From positions 1 through 8,603 of the forward strand of contig JAQXFA010000131.1 of the NCBI GenBank assembly GCA_029250565.1: a DNA stretch of 8,603 nt. Reading direction: 5' to 3'. Source of the stretch: Candidatus Thalassarchaeaceae archaeon. GTDB lineage: Archaea; Thermoplasmatota; Poseidoniia; Poseidoniales; Thalassarchaeaceae. The notes below the pieces were generated by a model. The model worked only from the letters and a program-made list of their open reading frames with translations. It did no database searches and was not told the DNA's origin. Shown piece by piece: positions 1-6,415 of this stretch; within the stretch, counting starts at the first letter, position 1, and each line of letters starts with the position of its first letter. The position numbers were made by a program, and so were the translations under genes.

Positions 1-624
1 CATGAAACAGGAAAAGCAATTCAAGAAGCTTTAGAATTATGCTCTTGGAATGCCTCACAAGATTCTTCTTCAGATTCTGATTTATGGGAAGTACCAGTTG
101 TTTTATTTCCGGCAGCAGCCAATGCATTTTCTCCTTCAGCAGATGGAATTACTTTCATGATGTTGATGAATAGTACATCACCTAAATTTCTTATTGAAGA
201 GCAATTAAAAGGCGCTTCACCAATTAAACAAGCTAACGTTACTCCAATATCAATGGGTTATGTTGTTTGCGCCCCTGGGGGTAAAGTAGGTGAAGTGGGA
301 CAAGCAAACTTGATTGCGAAAGATGATATTAAACTCATCACAAGTTACGCAATATGTGCTGAATCATATGGTTTTTCTTCAATTTACTTAGAAGCAGGTA
401 GTGGTGCTGATCAACCAGTATCTCCTAAATTAATTCAAGCAGTAAGAGAGTCATGTAATCTAACTATTTTAGTTGGGGGTGGCATCAAAGATGGGAAAAC
501 AGCACGTTTGGCGGCGGATGCAGGTGCAGATTGGATTGTAACTGGTAATTTAACAGAAGGGTTTTCTGATGCTCATAAATTACAAACAACCCTTCAAACT
601 TTTATTTCAGAAATGAACTCTTAA
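1..624 (+). CDS. Geranylgeranylglyceryl phosphate synthase, 5'-truncated
   Basis: The enzyme joins geranylgeranyl diphosphate to glycerol-1-phosphate, the first ether-bond step of archaeal membrane lipid synthesis, on a TIM-barrel fold. The reading frame is open back to base 1, so the gene starts upstream; an ATG at 157 is internal because family motifs precede it. The visible 207 residues include the strand VVLFPAAA (about 33-40), NSTSPKFLIEEQLKGA (57-72), PISMGY (82-87), the phosphate-binding YLEAGSGA (129-136), LVGGGIKDG (157-165) and GADWIVTGN (175-183), in the order known for the GGGPS/PcrB family. About 40-50 N-terminal residues should be missing, judged from the usual length of 230-260. 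A serine/aspartate-rich stretch (19-28) before the VVLFP strand looks like a loop insertion. The rhomboid gene follows 16 bases later on the same strand, so the two may be co-transcribed. The family call is firm; substrate chain length is inferred from the archaeal context. Confidence 0.93.
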   Translation, partial: HETGKAIQEALELCSWNASQDSSSDSDLWEVPVVLFPAAANAFSPSADGITFMMLMNSTSPKFLIEEQLKGASPIKQANVTPISMGYVVCAPGGKVGEVGQANLIAKDDIKLITSYAICAESYGFSSIYLEAGSGADQPVSPKLIQAVRESCNLTILVGGGIKDGKTARLAADAGADWIVTGNLTEGFSDAHKLQTTLQTFISEMNS

Positions 625-640
625 AATTTAGGGATTCTTT

Positions 641-1342
641 ATGAGTTCAAAACTTCCAATAATTCCTCTATTTTGGCCATGGATAGATTCTGAACGAAAT
701 ATATTATCTGTGAAAGATTTTCTTCGTTCGCGTTCTTTTAGTCTGATATATATTAGTGGAATTATTACAATATGGTCAACACTAGGATTTGGGCATTGGG
801 GTAGTTTACGTTGTGAAACATTGGGTGAACAATTGGCTTGTTCAAGCGCTATTTGGCCCAATAAGTTGGTTGATGCGCCACATGAATATCTTCTTTCTTT
901 TTTCACTTCACCTTGGTTTCATAATGATTTTAATCATATTATATTCATCATTATTTCTTTCATTATATTCACCCAATCTTTTGAGGCCAAAGCGGGATCT
1001 AAATCTACAGCGATTATTTTCTTTGGAACGATCGCCTTCACCTCAATTGTTGCTGGTTTTATTTTCAACAGCGGAGCTTATTTTTGGCCAGATAATGAAA
1101 TATTCACTCACCCAATGAGTAGGAGTTGGATGGGTGGTTCGATTGGTTTGATGGGTGTCCTCGGGGCCCTATCTCATCATTCAAGATGGAAATGGATAAT
1201 CCCTGTTATTTTACTTTCTTTTGAATATTGGAATAGTGAATACAATGGGATATCAGAATACATCACATGGGGTCATTTGTTCAGCGCTTTCTTTGGATTT
1301 GTGATATGGGGTATTTATCTCAAACGAAATACAACAATTTGA
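641..1342 (+). CDS. Rhomboid-family intramembrane serine protease
   Basis: A 233-residue protein with about six hydrophobic helices (roughly 33-50, 96-113, 122-142, 163-178, 184-195, 207-227). Rhomboids cut transmembrane helices of other proteins inside the membrane. The expected Ser-His dyad is visible: Ser167 in MGGSIGLMG at the head of helix 4 (the rhomboid GxSx motif) and His212 in GHLFSAFFG in helix 6. Helix 2 carries the pattern His94-x4-His99, as in E. coli GlpG His145/His150, but the position of the GlpG oxyanion Asn154 is Ile103 here. Between helix 1 and helix 2 lies a loop with two cysteines (58 and 67) that could form a disulfide. The ATG is preceded by a weak AGGGAT Shine-Dalgarno-like site with six bases between; the preceding gene ends 16 bases upstream. 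The protein is short and divergent, so an inactive rhomboid-like protein is possible, but both catalytic residues are kept. Confidence 0.82.
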   Translation: MSSKLPIIPLFWPWIDSERNILSVKDFLRSRSFSLIYISGIITIWSTLGFGHWGSLRCETLGEQLACSSAIWPNKLVDAPHEYLLSFFTSPWFHNDFNHIIFIIISFIIFTQSFEAKAGSKSTAIIFFGTIAFTSIVAGFIFNSGAYFWPDNEIFTHPMSRSWMGGSIGLMGVLGALSHHSRWKWIIPVILLSFEYWNSEYNGISEYITWGHLFSAFFGFVIWGIYLKRNTTI

Positions 1343-1351
1343 TTTTGAATA

Positions 1352-1367
1352 TGATGTTCTAACATCA
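1352..1367. repeat. Perfect inverted repeat between convergent genes
   Basis: TGATGTT-CT-AACATCA is a perfect 7-base inverted repeat with a 2-base centre. It sits in the 22-base gap between the convergent rhomboid and coiled-coil genes and includes the TGA stop of the latter. In RNA it would form a short AU-rich hairpin from either strand, with about six usable base pairs. It lacks a following T-run, so a terminator role is only a guess; it may be chance. Confidence 0.4.
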
Positions 1368-2528
1368 CTCAAGATCTTCAATATCTTTCAGAGCAGGAGC
1401 AGCAGAACCACCAGGGGCACTACCTTCCCTTGGTTCTGGTATTGAATCATCAACTTCAATCCCTAAACCCTCTCTTCTAGCTTTAGTTTGTTCATGTGAT
1501 CTCAAAACCCCTAAGGAATCTTGGAATGCTCCACTAACTACACCTCTTGTTCTTTCTGATTTACGCAAACCATCAACTTCTGCAGCCATCCTATCATGAA
1601 CATCTTCTAAAGTCTTCAATTCAGCAGTGCGATCTGACAAACCACCTTCAATATCACTAATCGTTAGTTGCATTTGTTGTATTCTTTCATCTCGCTCAAA
1701 CACATCTCGGTGTAATCTTCTTTCCCTTCTTCTCAGAGCCTCATATTCTCGATTTCTTTCAAGTAATCTGCGTTTTAATTCCTCAATTTGTTCAACGAGA
1801 TAATCGTGTTCTGCTGAAATAGAACGAGGCCCATCCATCATTCTCTGCATTTGGCCATCTAATTCTTTGAGTCGAAGATCTCTTTGTTCCAACAAAGATT
1901 TTGTTTGCGTTACCATTTCTCGTAGTTTATCTCTTTCTTCTGAAACAGTATTATTTTCAATTTGTTCAGCTTCTATTTTACGATGAGCATCTTCTAATTC
2001 ATGGTTTAAATTTCTAACTTCATCAGCAGTAATTGAAGTCAAACCAGCCTCAGCCGCCTTTTCCAATGCTTCAACTAATTGGTCTAATTTTGCTTCTAAT
2101 TCACCAATAATATTTGCTTGTGATTCAACTTTTTCTGAAAGATCGTTTTCATTACGTTCCAATTCATCAATTCTTATTGCCCCAACAGAGTTAGCAATCG
2201 CTTCTTTTTCCCTTCTGGTATCGTCAAGCATTCTTTCAAGGTGAATAATTCGTGCTTCCCTATCACGCAAATCCTCATCCGCTTTCATTAAACGAGCCCT
2301 GTCTGGTGCACCTAATTCTTCACGTTCGGATAAATCAAGTTCCATCACCCTGTTTCTTTGATTTGAATTTGCTAATTCTTTGTTTGCTGATGCTAATTCT
2401 TCCCATGCAGTAATTACTTCGTCAACAAGTTGTTCCTGTCCATAACCAGATAACATTCCTGCTAATGCTGCACGGTCTACATCATCCCCCGCAGCTGCTT
2501 TTCCATTAGTGGTTTCCGCTCGTCCCAT
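1365..2528 (-). CDS. Long coiled-coil protein, candidate actin partner
   Basis: No catalytic family is recognised. The 387-residue chain has a short, low-complexity N-terminus, then almost unbroken charged heptad-like sequence from about residue 35 to 330, rich in Glu, Arg, Leu and Asp with very few aromatic residues and no proline runs, which indicates a long alpha-helical coiled coil. A Gly/Ser/Pro/Ala-rich linker and an acidic end (DIEDLE) follow. There is no signal peptide or membrane helix, so it should be cytoplasmic. It is the last gene of the protease-actin unit, about 105 bases after the actin stop, and its shape suits a filament-binding or scaffold protein; that role is inferred from position only. 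Start choice: an in-frame TGA immediately precedes a TTG at 2534, so only TTG 2534 or ATG 2528 can be used. A weak GGGTG site (2540-2544) lies 5 bases before the TTG and 11 before the ATG; I chose the ATG, but the TTG is possible and adds two residues. Confidence 0.75.
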   Translation of the reverse strand: MGRAETTNGKAAAGDDVDRAALAGMLSGYGQEQLVDEVITAWEELASANKELANSNQRNRVMELDLSEREELGAPDRARLMKADEDLRDREARIIHLERMLDDTRREKEAIANSVGAIRIDELERNENDLSEKVESQANIIGELEAKLDQLVEALEKAAEAGLTSITADEVRNLNHELEDAHRKIEAEQIENNTVSEERDKLREMVTQTKSLLEQRDLRLKELDGQMQRMMDGPRSISAEHDYLVEQIEELKRRLLERNREYEALRRRERRLHRDVFERDERIQQMQLTISDIEGGLSDRTAELKTLEDVHDRMAAEVDGLRKSERTRGVVSGAFQDSLGVLRSHEQTKARREGLGIEVDDSIPEPREGSAPGGSAAPALKDIEDLE

Positions 2529-2558
2529 GCTCAATCAAACACCCTATCGCAAGCGGAC

Positions 2559-2622
2559 CATTCTTGAACCTTCACCTTGACATTAGTCAAAGAAAGTCAT
2601 TCTTGACCCCTTTTCAAGGTCA
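2559..2622. repeat. Cluster of short direct and inverted repeats between actin and coiled-coil genes
   Basis: This stretch of the intergenic region contains five copies of CTTGA or its complement, some partial. CATTCTTGA occurs at 2559-2567 and 2598-2606, continuing to 11 matches of 12. TTGAC-ATTA-GTCAA (2577-2590) is a perfect inverted repeat that extends to 7 pairs with one G-U on the - strand RNA. CTTGA (2602-2606) pairs with TCAAG (2614-2618), and TGACC (2604-2608) pairs with GGTCA (2618-2622). No good TATA box is visible before the coiled-coil gene. The cluster could be an operator array, an mRNA structure or processing site adjusting the ratio of the two proteins, or a weak internal terminator. 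Confidence 0.55.
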
Positions 2623-2633
2623 CCGAATCAATC

Positions 2634-3638
2634 TCAACTGATTGCAGTATATTGGTCATCAGGCATTACCATTGACAGTTTTAATGCCCCATCAGCAACT
2701 CTTGCCATTGGGTCATCAGCGCACCAAACACGCACATCACCAATATCAGCGAGTTCATCAGCCACGCGGTCAGCCAAACCATCGATTAACGACCCACCAC
2801 CAGATAGGATGATGTTGTTACGCAATAGTGATTGATACTCTGGATCAGCAGCAGAAACAATTCCTTTTATTGTTTTCACAAGGTATGGCACCAGTTCTTC
2901 ACAAGCGATTTGAATTAAGTCACCGACATCAACAACTTGCTTCTTTCCGTCAACAGAAAGTTCAACCATCTGTTCTCTTTCATCTCCGCCGACATATGAA
3001 CCATCTTCTTTCCATTTGCGGACCATATCTTTAGTTAGTTGAGCACCTGTAAATTTCTTAGCAACTAATTGCATTAGCCGTTCATCAATCCAATCACCAG
3101 CTTCACTAACAGTAACTTGATCATCTTCACTAGGGAATGTTCCGTAGATACGAGCGACATCTGTTGTTCCAGCACCAATATCAACTACAATACTTCCACC
3201 AATTTCATCAAGACCAAAAGCGACTGCAAACGGTTCACTAACAACCATGATTGCATTAACTTGGCCACGTAGAATGCTTACCAAGTTACTCTTGTCAACG
3301 AATGAAATATGAGATGGTGAGCAAATTACACCAAATACTTCATCGAATTCTTCTGGGTCAACCGCTTCAACTAAATGAGTAACAAATGATTTAGCCGCTG
3401 CCAAATTATTTTCATCATCTTGTGCGACTCCTGCTGAAAGAGGGTAATACAAGTTACAAGCCAACTTATTTTTCAAAGCATCTCCTCCAAACAATGTATC
3501 TCTCTTCAAGAAGTTACGAGCGATAGGATCCTTAGGTTTCCCAACCACTGTTAATACACTTTCATTCGTTCCATTCGACGCAGAAATTGTCGATTGAAAT
3601 GTTCCTAAATCTATTCCGATGTACAGTCTTTCACTCAT
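2634..3638 (-). CDS. Actin-like ATPase, MreB/MamK type
   Basis: A 334-residue actin-fold ATPase expected to form cytoplasmic filaments. All five actin-superfamily signatures are visible: phosphate-1 loop IGIDLGTFQSTIS (7-19), connect-1 with the catalytic-position Glu135 in VVSEPFAVAFGL (132-143), phosphate-2 loop VVDIGAGTTDV (151-161), adenosine motif IILSGGGSLIDGL (276-288) and connect-2 ADGALKLS (315-322). From memory it matches bacterial MamK better than MreB, sharing the early VVGKPKD, the block around EDDQVT and DERL, IACEEL, and DPEYQSLLRNNI. No membrane-binding amphipathic N-terminus is evident. Start choice: ATG 3638 follows an AGGTGA Shine-Dalgarno site by five bases; the alternatives GTG 3647 and ATG 3644 overlap that site. 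The first 8 bases overlap the protease gene, suggesting translational coupling. The coiled-coil gene follows. There are no magnetosome genes here, so 'MamK-like' describes sequence only. Confidence 0.9.
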   Translation of the reverse strand: MSERLYIGIDLGTFQSTISASNGTNESVLTVVGKPKDPIARNFLKRDTLFGGDALKNKLACNLYYPLSAGVAQDDENNLAAAKSFVTHLVEAVDPEEFDEVFGVICSPSHISFVDKSNLVSILRGQVNAIMVVSEPFAVAFGLDEIGGSIVVDIGAGTTDVARIYGTFPSEDDQVTVSEAGDWIDERLMQLVAKKFTGAQLTKDMVRKWKEDGSYVGGDEREQMVELSVDGKKQVVDVGDLIQIACEELVPYLVKTIKGIVSAADPEYQSLLRNNIILSGGGSLIDGLADRVADELADIGDVRVWCADDPMARVADGALKLSMVMPDDQYTAIS

Positions 3639-6090
3639 CGTCATCACCTATATGCGGTGCTACCGCTATCGGCAGGGAGTCGCTATCATGGTTTGAAGGT
3701 TCACCTTCGGTATTAATTTCATCAACCACTGTTTGAGGGGTTATTTTGTGCCTTTCAACAACTATCAATCCTGTTGCGAATAAGATAATAATAATCATCA
3801 TAACAAACCAATATTTACCTAGAGAACCGTCACCCTGCTCTTCATTCCCCATTCCATCTTGCGTCACAACTAACCAAGGAGTTATCGTTTCCACAACACT
3901 CCTTTCAACTCCTTTCACAGCTAATGCAAAACCAATTTTATCACCATTTAACCCAACCCCTCCTGTTTCAGGCCCGATGTTTATTTGATGGCCGATAATT
4001 TGTATTTCAACAAACTCAAAATCATTGAGAATTTCAGACGGAATATGAACACCTTCAATTGTCTCGATATTTTCCTTTAATCCCAACTCATCCAAATCAT
4101 TTCCTAAGAAAATTTGACCATCAGGTAAAGTAACAATGAGATCCAAATCATCGCGTGAATCAATATTTGGTGCTGAGTTCCAAACAAGGCGGGCATCAAA
4201 ATCTTCACCTGCCACAATAGGCATTTTCCAAATCACATTTTCAGATGTTGAAAGAAACGGGCCTGTAGCCCCTTCTCCCTTCCAATTATGATTAGAAACA
4301 GAATCAAGTGGATTTTCATCGACCCAATTTTCAATCATACCTTGCCAGTTGTTATCTATCATCCTAAATGAATCATGAATCCAAATATTTGCGGTTGGGT
4401 CAACAGTTGAGCTATTTATTTGGTAATTGAGATTTTCAAAATCAACAATATTAGAGATATTCGGCCTCCCCCACCCTTGTTGATTATCTGGCGCCGCCCC
4501 TAGTGTCAACTCTGCTTGCCTCCCGCCTTCAAGAGAGTCAGCACTCAATACCATCAACGCCCTGATAAGTGGGCCAGACGGGGTAAACCCTTGAGCTAAT
4601 GATAGATTACCATCTGATAGATTATTATCAATAGATTCAGCCCAATCAGGCCTTAATGAATCTGATGAAACAACATGTTGACTTTCATTTCCAGCAATCC
4701 AACCAGTTTCAACCATTTGTTGTATAATAGCTGCAAAAGCCGCTGCTTGCGGTGTTGCCATCGACGTTCCCGTTGAACTCCTCCACCCATCATTGTTGGA
4801 ATCATGTACACCATCCCCCTTAGCTGAAATCACCGTTTCACCGGGGACAACAATAGTGACACCCATTCTTCCTTGGGCAGTTTCTTGTCTTGGAGAAAGA
4901 GTCCACAAATCATTAGTTCCATCTTTAGCCGCTGCTCCAACAGATACAACATTCAATCCATTGGCAGGTTCCAACACCTCATCCCCAGTGTTACCTGGTG
5001 CAACAAAAGAAACGGACCACGGTACAGAGAATAGCCAAGTATCAAATTTACTTGTGCGTAGTGTATATTCTGTACTATCATCTCCCCACGAATCTGAACG
5101 TATTACACTACCATGTGAACTAGCTTCCCAAAACAATTCACCGATGTTTGGTATTTGCCAACCATCATCATCTACAACATCTTCAATCACGAGACGAGCC
5201 CCATGAGCAATTGAAGTTCCTTCACCAGGGGTGGCATTTATCCAATCACCATTATTTTCTGCAGAAACTTCCCAAATAGAACGACATGCCAAACTCCCCG
5301 CTACATGAGTTCCATGACGATAATTTTGATTATTTGGCGAATCCCAATCATCCACTGTTCCATTGAAGAATACAATTTTTCTATGATTTATTCCTGGTGT
5401 TCCCGTTGCATTATTCCATTCACTCCCCGAAGCTCCTGGTTCTGTAGCCTCGCGGAAACAAGCATGGTCACGATCGACACCTGAATCCGCGTTAGTAATT
5501 ATTACTCCAGTTCCATCTAACCCAAACAACCAAGCAGGTTGGCCAGTAATATTTCCGTGCTGCATTATTGCCGCCGCAACATCATTTCTTCCAACAGTTT
5601 CAAGCACCGGTTCAACCCAATGTATCCCGTGTATAATTTCAACAAATTGCCACCAATTTCCGAATTCATTACTTGGTGTGATTTGAATTACCTCTGAAAG
5701 AGGGGACCCCTGTATTGGTGTGAAAATTGTTACAGGATTCAAACCAATCATATTCAAACTAGTTCTAATTTCATCTTTTTCATTCACTTCTAATCTCGGT
5801 TCGAGCACAACGATGTAAGTATCATATTCACCAACTAAACCCCTATATTCAGTAATTTTAAGGGGTATTTCCCCTTTTTCAATAGGGGCCCATACTAACA
5901 TTTCATTAGCACTTAATTGACGCAATGGTACAACCCCTTGTTCTATCAAATCGTTCCAACTATTGACACCCAACGGGATATCAGATTCGAATATTACTTC
6001 ACCAAATTCTTGCTGTTCATCATGTAGCATTGGTGGGAGGGGGAAGATGAAAAATAGTGCAAGAAAAACAACACTAGAACCCCTCGCCAT
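3631..6090 (-). CDS. Membrane-anchored subtilisin-like serine protease (family S8)
   Basis: An 819-residue secreted protease tied to the membrane by its C-terminus. Order of parts: signal peptide (hydrophobic 7-20), N-terminal region probably acting as propeptide (about 35-165), S8 catalytic domain (about 185-550), beta-sandwich domain of the type found after many subtilases (about 565-730, with DDLDLIVTLPDG at 647-658), transmembrane helix (about 760-778) and a 40-residue acidic cytoplasmic tail. The triad is complete: Asp202 in NADSGVD, His259 in HGTHVAG and Ser443 in GTSMATP, with oxyanion Asn367 in FVAPGNTG. Several N-x-S/T sequons (Asn180, 227, 243, 285) fit an outside location. It has the best translation signal in the window, a full GGAGGTGA seven bases before the ATG, and is first in a unit with the actin-like gene, which it overlaps by 8 bases. 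Substrates are unknown: peptide feeding, surface-layer processing or signalling are all possible. Confidence 0.93.
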   Translation of the reverse strand: MARGSSVVFLALFFIFPLPPMLHDEQQEFGEVIFESDIPLGVNSWNDLIEQGVVPLRQLSANEMLVWAPIEKGEIPLKITEYRGLVGEYDTYIVVLEPRLEVNEKDEIRTSLNMIGLNPVTIFTPIQGSPLSEVIQITPSNEFGNWWQFVEIIHGIHWVEPVLETVGRNDVAAAIMQHGNITGQPAWLFGLDGTGVIITNADSGVDRDHACFREATEPGASGSEWNNATGTPGINHRKIVFFNGTVDDWDSPNNQNYRHGTHVAGSLACRSIWEVSAENNGDWINATPGEGTSIAHGARLVIEDVVDDDGWQIPNIGELFWEASSHGSVIRSDSWGDDSTEYTLRTSKFDTWLFSVPWSVSFVAPGNTGDEVLEPANGLNVVSVGAAAKDGTNDLWTLSPRQETAQGRMGVTIVVPGETVISAKGDGVHDSNNDGWRSSTGTSMATPQAAAFAAIIQQMVETGWIAGNESQHVVSSDSLRPDWAESIDNNLSDGNLSLAQGFTPSGPLIRALMVLSADSLEGGRQAELTLGAAPDNQQGWGRPNISNIVDFENLNYQINSSTVDPTANIWIHDSFRMIDNNWQGMIENWVDENPLDSVSNHNWKGEGATGPFLSTSENVIWKMPIVAGEDFDARLVWNSAPNIDSRDDLDLIVTLPDGQIFLGNDLDELGLKENIETIEGVHIPSEILNDFEFVEIQIIGHQINIGPETGGVGLNGDKIGFALAVKGVERSVVETITPWLVVTQDGMGNEEQGDGSLGKYWFVMMIIIILFATGLIVVERHKITPQTVVDEINTEGEPSNHDSDSLPIAVAPHIGDDDE
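3643..3649 (-). promoter_or_regulatory. Shine-Dalgarno site of the actin-like gene
   Basis: On the - strand AGGTGAT lies within the last codons of the protease gene, with AGGTGA ending five bases before ATG 3638. It decides the start in favour of the third candidate codon and fits re-initiation by ribosomes finishing the protease reading frame. Confidence 0.7.
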
Positions 6091-6097
6091 GGTTTTG

Positions 6098-6106
6098 TCA
6101 CCTCCC
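6098..6106 (-). promoter_or_regulatory. Strong Shine-Dalgarno site of the protease gene
   Basis: GGGAGGTGA on the - strand matches the archaeal 16S 3' end over the full GGAGGTGA core and lies seven bases before ATG 6090. Its presence implies that the protease mRNA has a 5' leader and so starts upstream of 6106. Confidence 0.85.
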
Positions 6107-6123
6107 GTCGCGTTTAAGACGAC
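6107..6123. promoter_or_regulatory. Candidate TATA box in the 52-base divergent gap
   Basis: TTTAAG (6113-6118) is the only TATA-like stretch between the divergent protease and eL20 genes and is framed by GTCG (6107-6110) and CGAC (6120-6123). Its centre lies about 27 bases before the eL20 ATG, the usual archaeal TATA-to-start distance, which would make the eL20 message leaderless. It is also about 25 bases from the protease ATG on the other strand. Assigned by position and sequence only. Confidence 0.5.
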
Positions 6124-6142
6124 AACCCAAGTCGGCGGCTCA

Positions 6143-6415
6143 ATGAAGGCTTACCGAGTAGTGGGCAAATTCCCCAATGGAAAGATTATCCAATCATTTA
6201 CACAAGATGTTGTGGCTAATGATGAAGATGAAGCACGTCATCGTGTTGAATCATCATTTGGCAGTCGCCACAGAGTTACTCGCAGAGCGATCAAAATCGC
6301 TAGTATCGAACAGATTGACCCTGCAACCTCGAATGAAGCAAGAGTCATTTCTGCATTTCGTGAGCGCGCAACCCCTGCACCAGTAGCAACAGCTCCATCA
6401 ACTGAAGAAGAATAA
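6143..6415 (+). CDS. rpl18a: Large-subunit ribosomal protein eL20 (L18a / LX)
   Basis: A 90-residue ribosomal protein present in archaea and eukaryotes but not bacteria. It matches the LX family from its first residue: MKAYRVVGKF at the start, FTQDVVANDEDEARHRVESSFGS (37 bases' worth of acidic-helix pattern around residues 19-41 summarised here by FTQDVVA and DEDEA), then SRHRVTRRAIKI near the middle and a final helix around residue 70. The last 20 or so residues form an Ala/Pro/Thr/Glu-rich tail beyond the usual end near 75-80. The frame is open further upstream to 5963, but that region is antisense to the protease gene and the family N-terminus is at ATG 6143. No good Shine-Dalgarno site precedes it (GGCGGCT only), in keeping with a leaderless message from the TTTAAG box. 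It stands alone, not in a ribosomal operon here, and its stop abuts the convergent glycosyltransferase stop with no base between. Confidence 0.93.
   Translation: MKAYRVVGKFPNGKIIQSFTQDVVANDEDEARHRVESSFGSRHRVTRRAIKIASIEQIDPATSNEARVISAFRERATPAPVATAPSTEEE

Noticed and set aside
157..624. Complete short protein from ATG 157
   Set aside because: Family motifs such as VVLFP lie before it in an open frame, so this is an internal methionine of a truncated GGGP synthase.
628..906. Minus-strand open frame opposite the rhomboid start
   Set aside because: Its sequence has no family features and the opposite strand holds a gene with catalytic motifs and helices.
789..1118. Second plus-strand frame within the rhomboid gene
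   Set aside because: Hydrophobic only because it shares T-rich sequence with the rhomboid helices; no independent start signal.
2529..2633. CRISPR array or tRNA in the repeat-rich gap
   Set aside because: The repeats are too short and irregularly spaced for CRISPR, and no cloverleaf or tRNA consensus loops can be drawn.
2634..3638. A magnetosome gene cluster
   Set aside because: Only the actin resembles a magnetosome protein; no MamA, MamB, MamM or iron-transport genes are present, and the subtilase is not of the MamE/MamO trypsin-like type.
4793..5206. 137-codon plus-strand frame opposite the protease catalytic domain
   Set aside because: Antisense to well-conserved subtilase motifs and of Ser/Thr/Pro-rich composition typical of a shadow frame.
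5963..6142. Upstream extension of the eL20 frame by 60 residues
   Set aside because: It is antisense to the protease start and signal peptide, has no family similarity, and the LX family begins exactly at ATG 6143.
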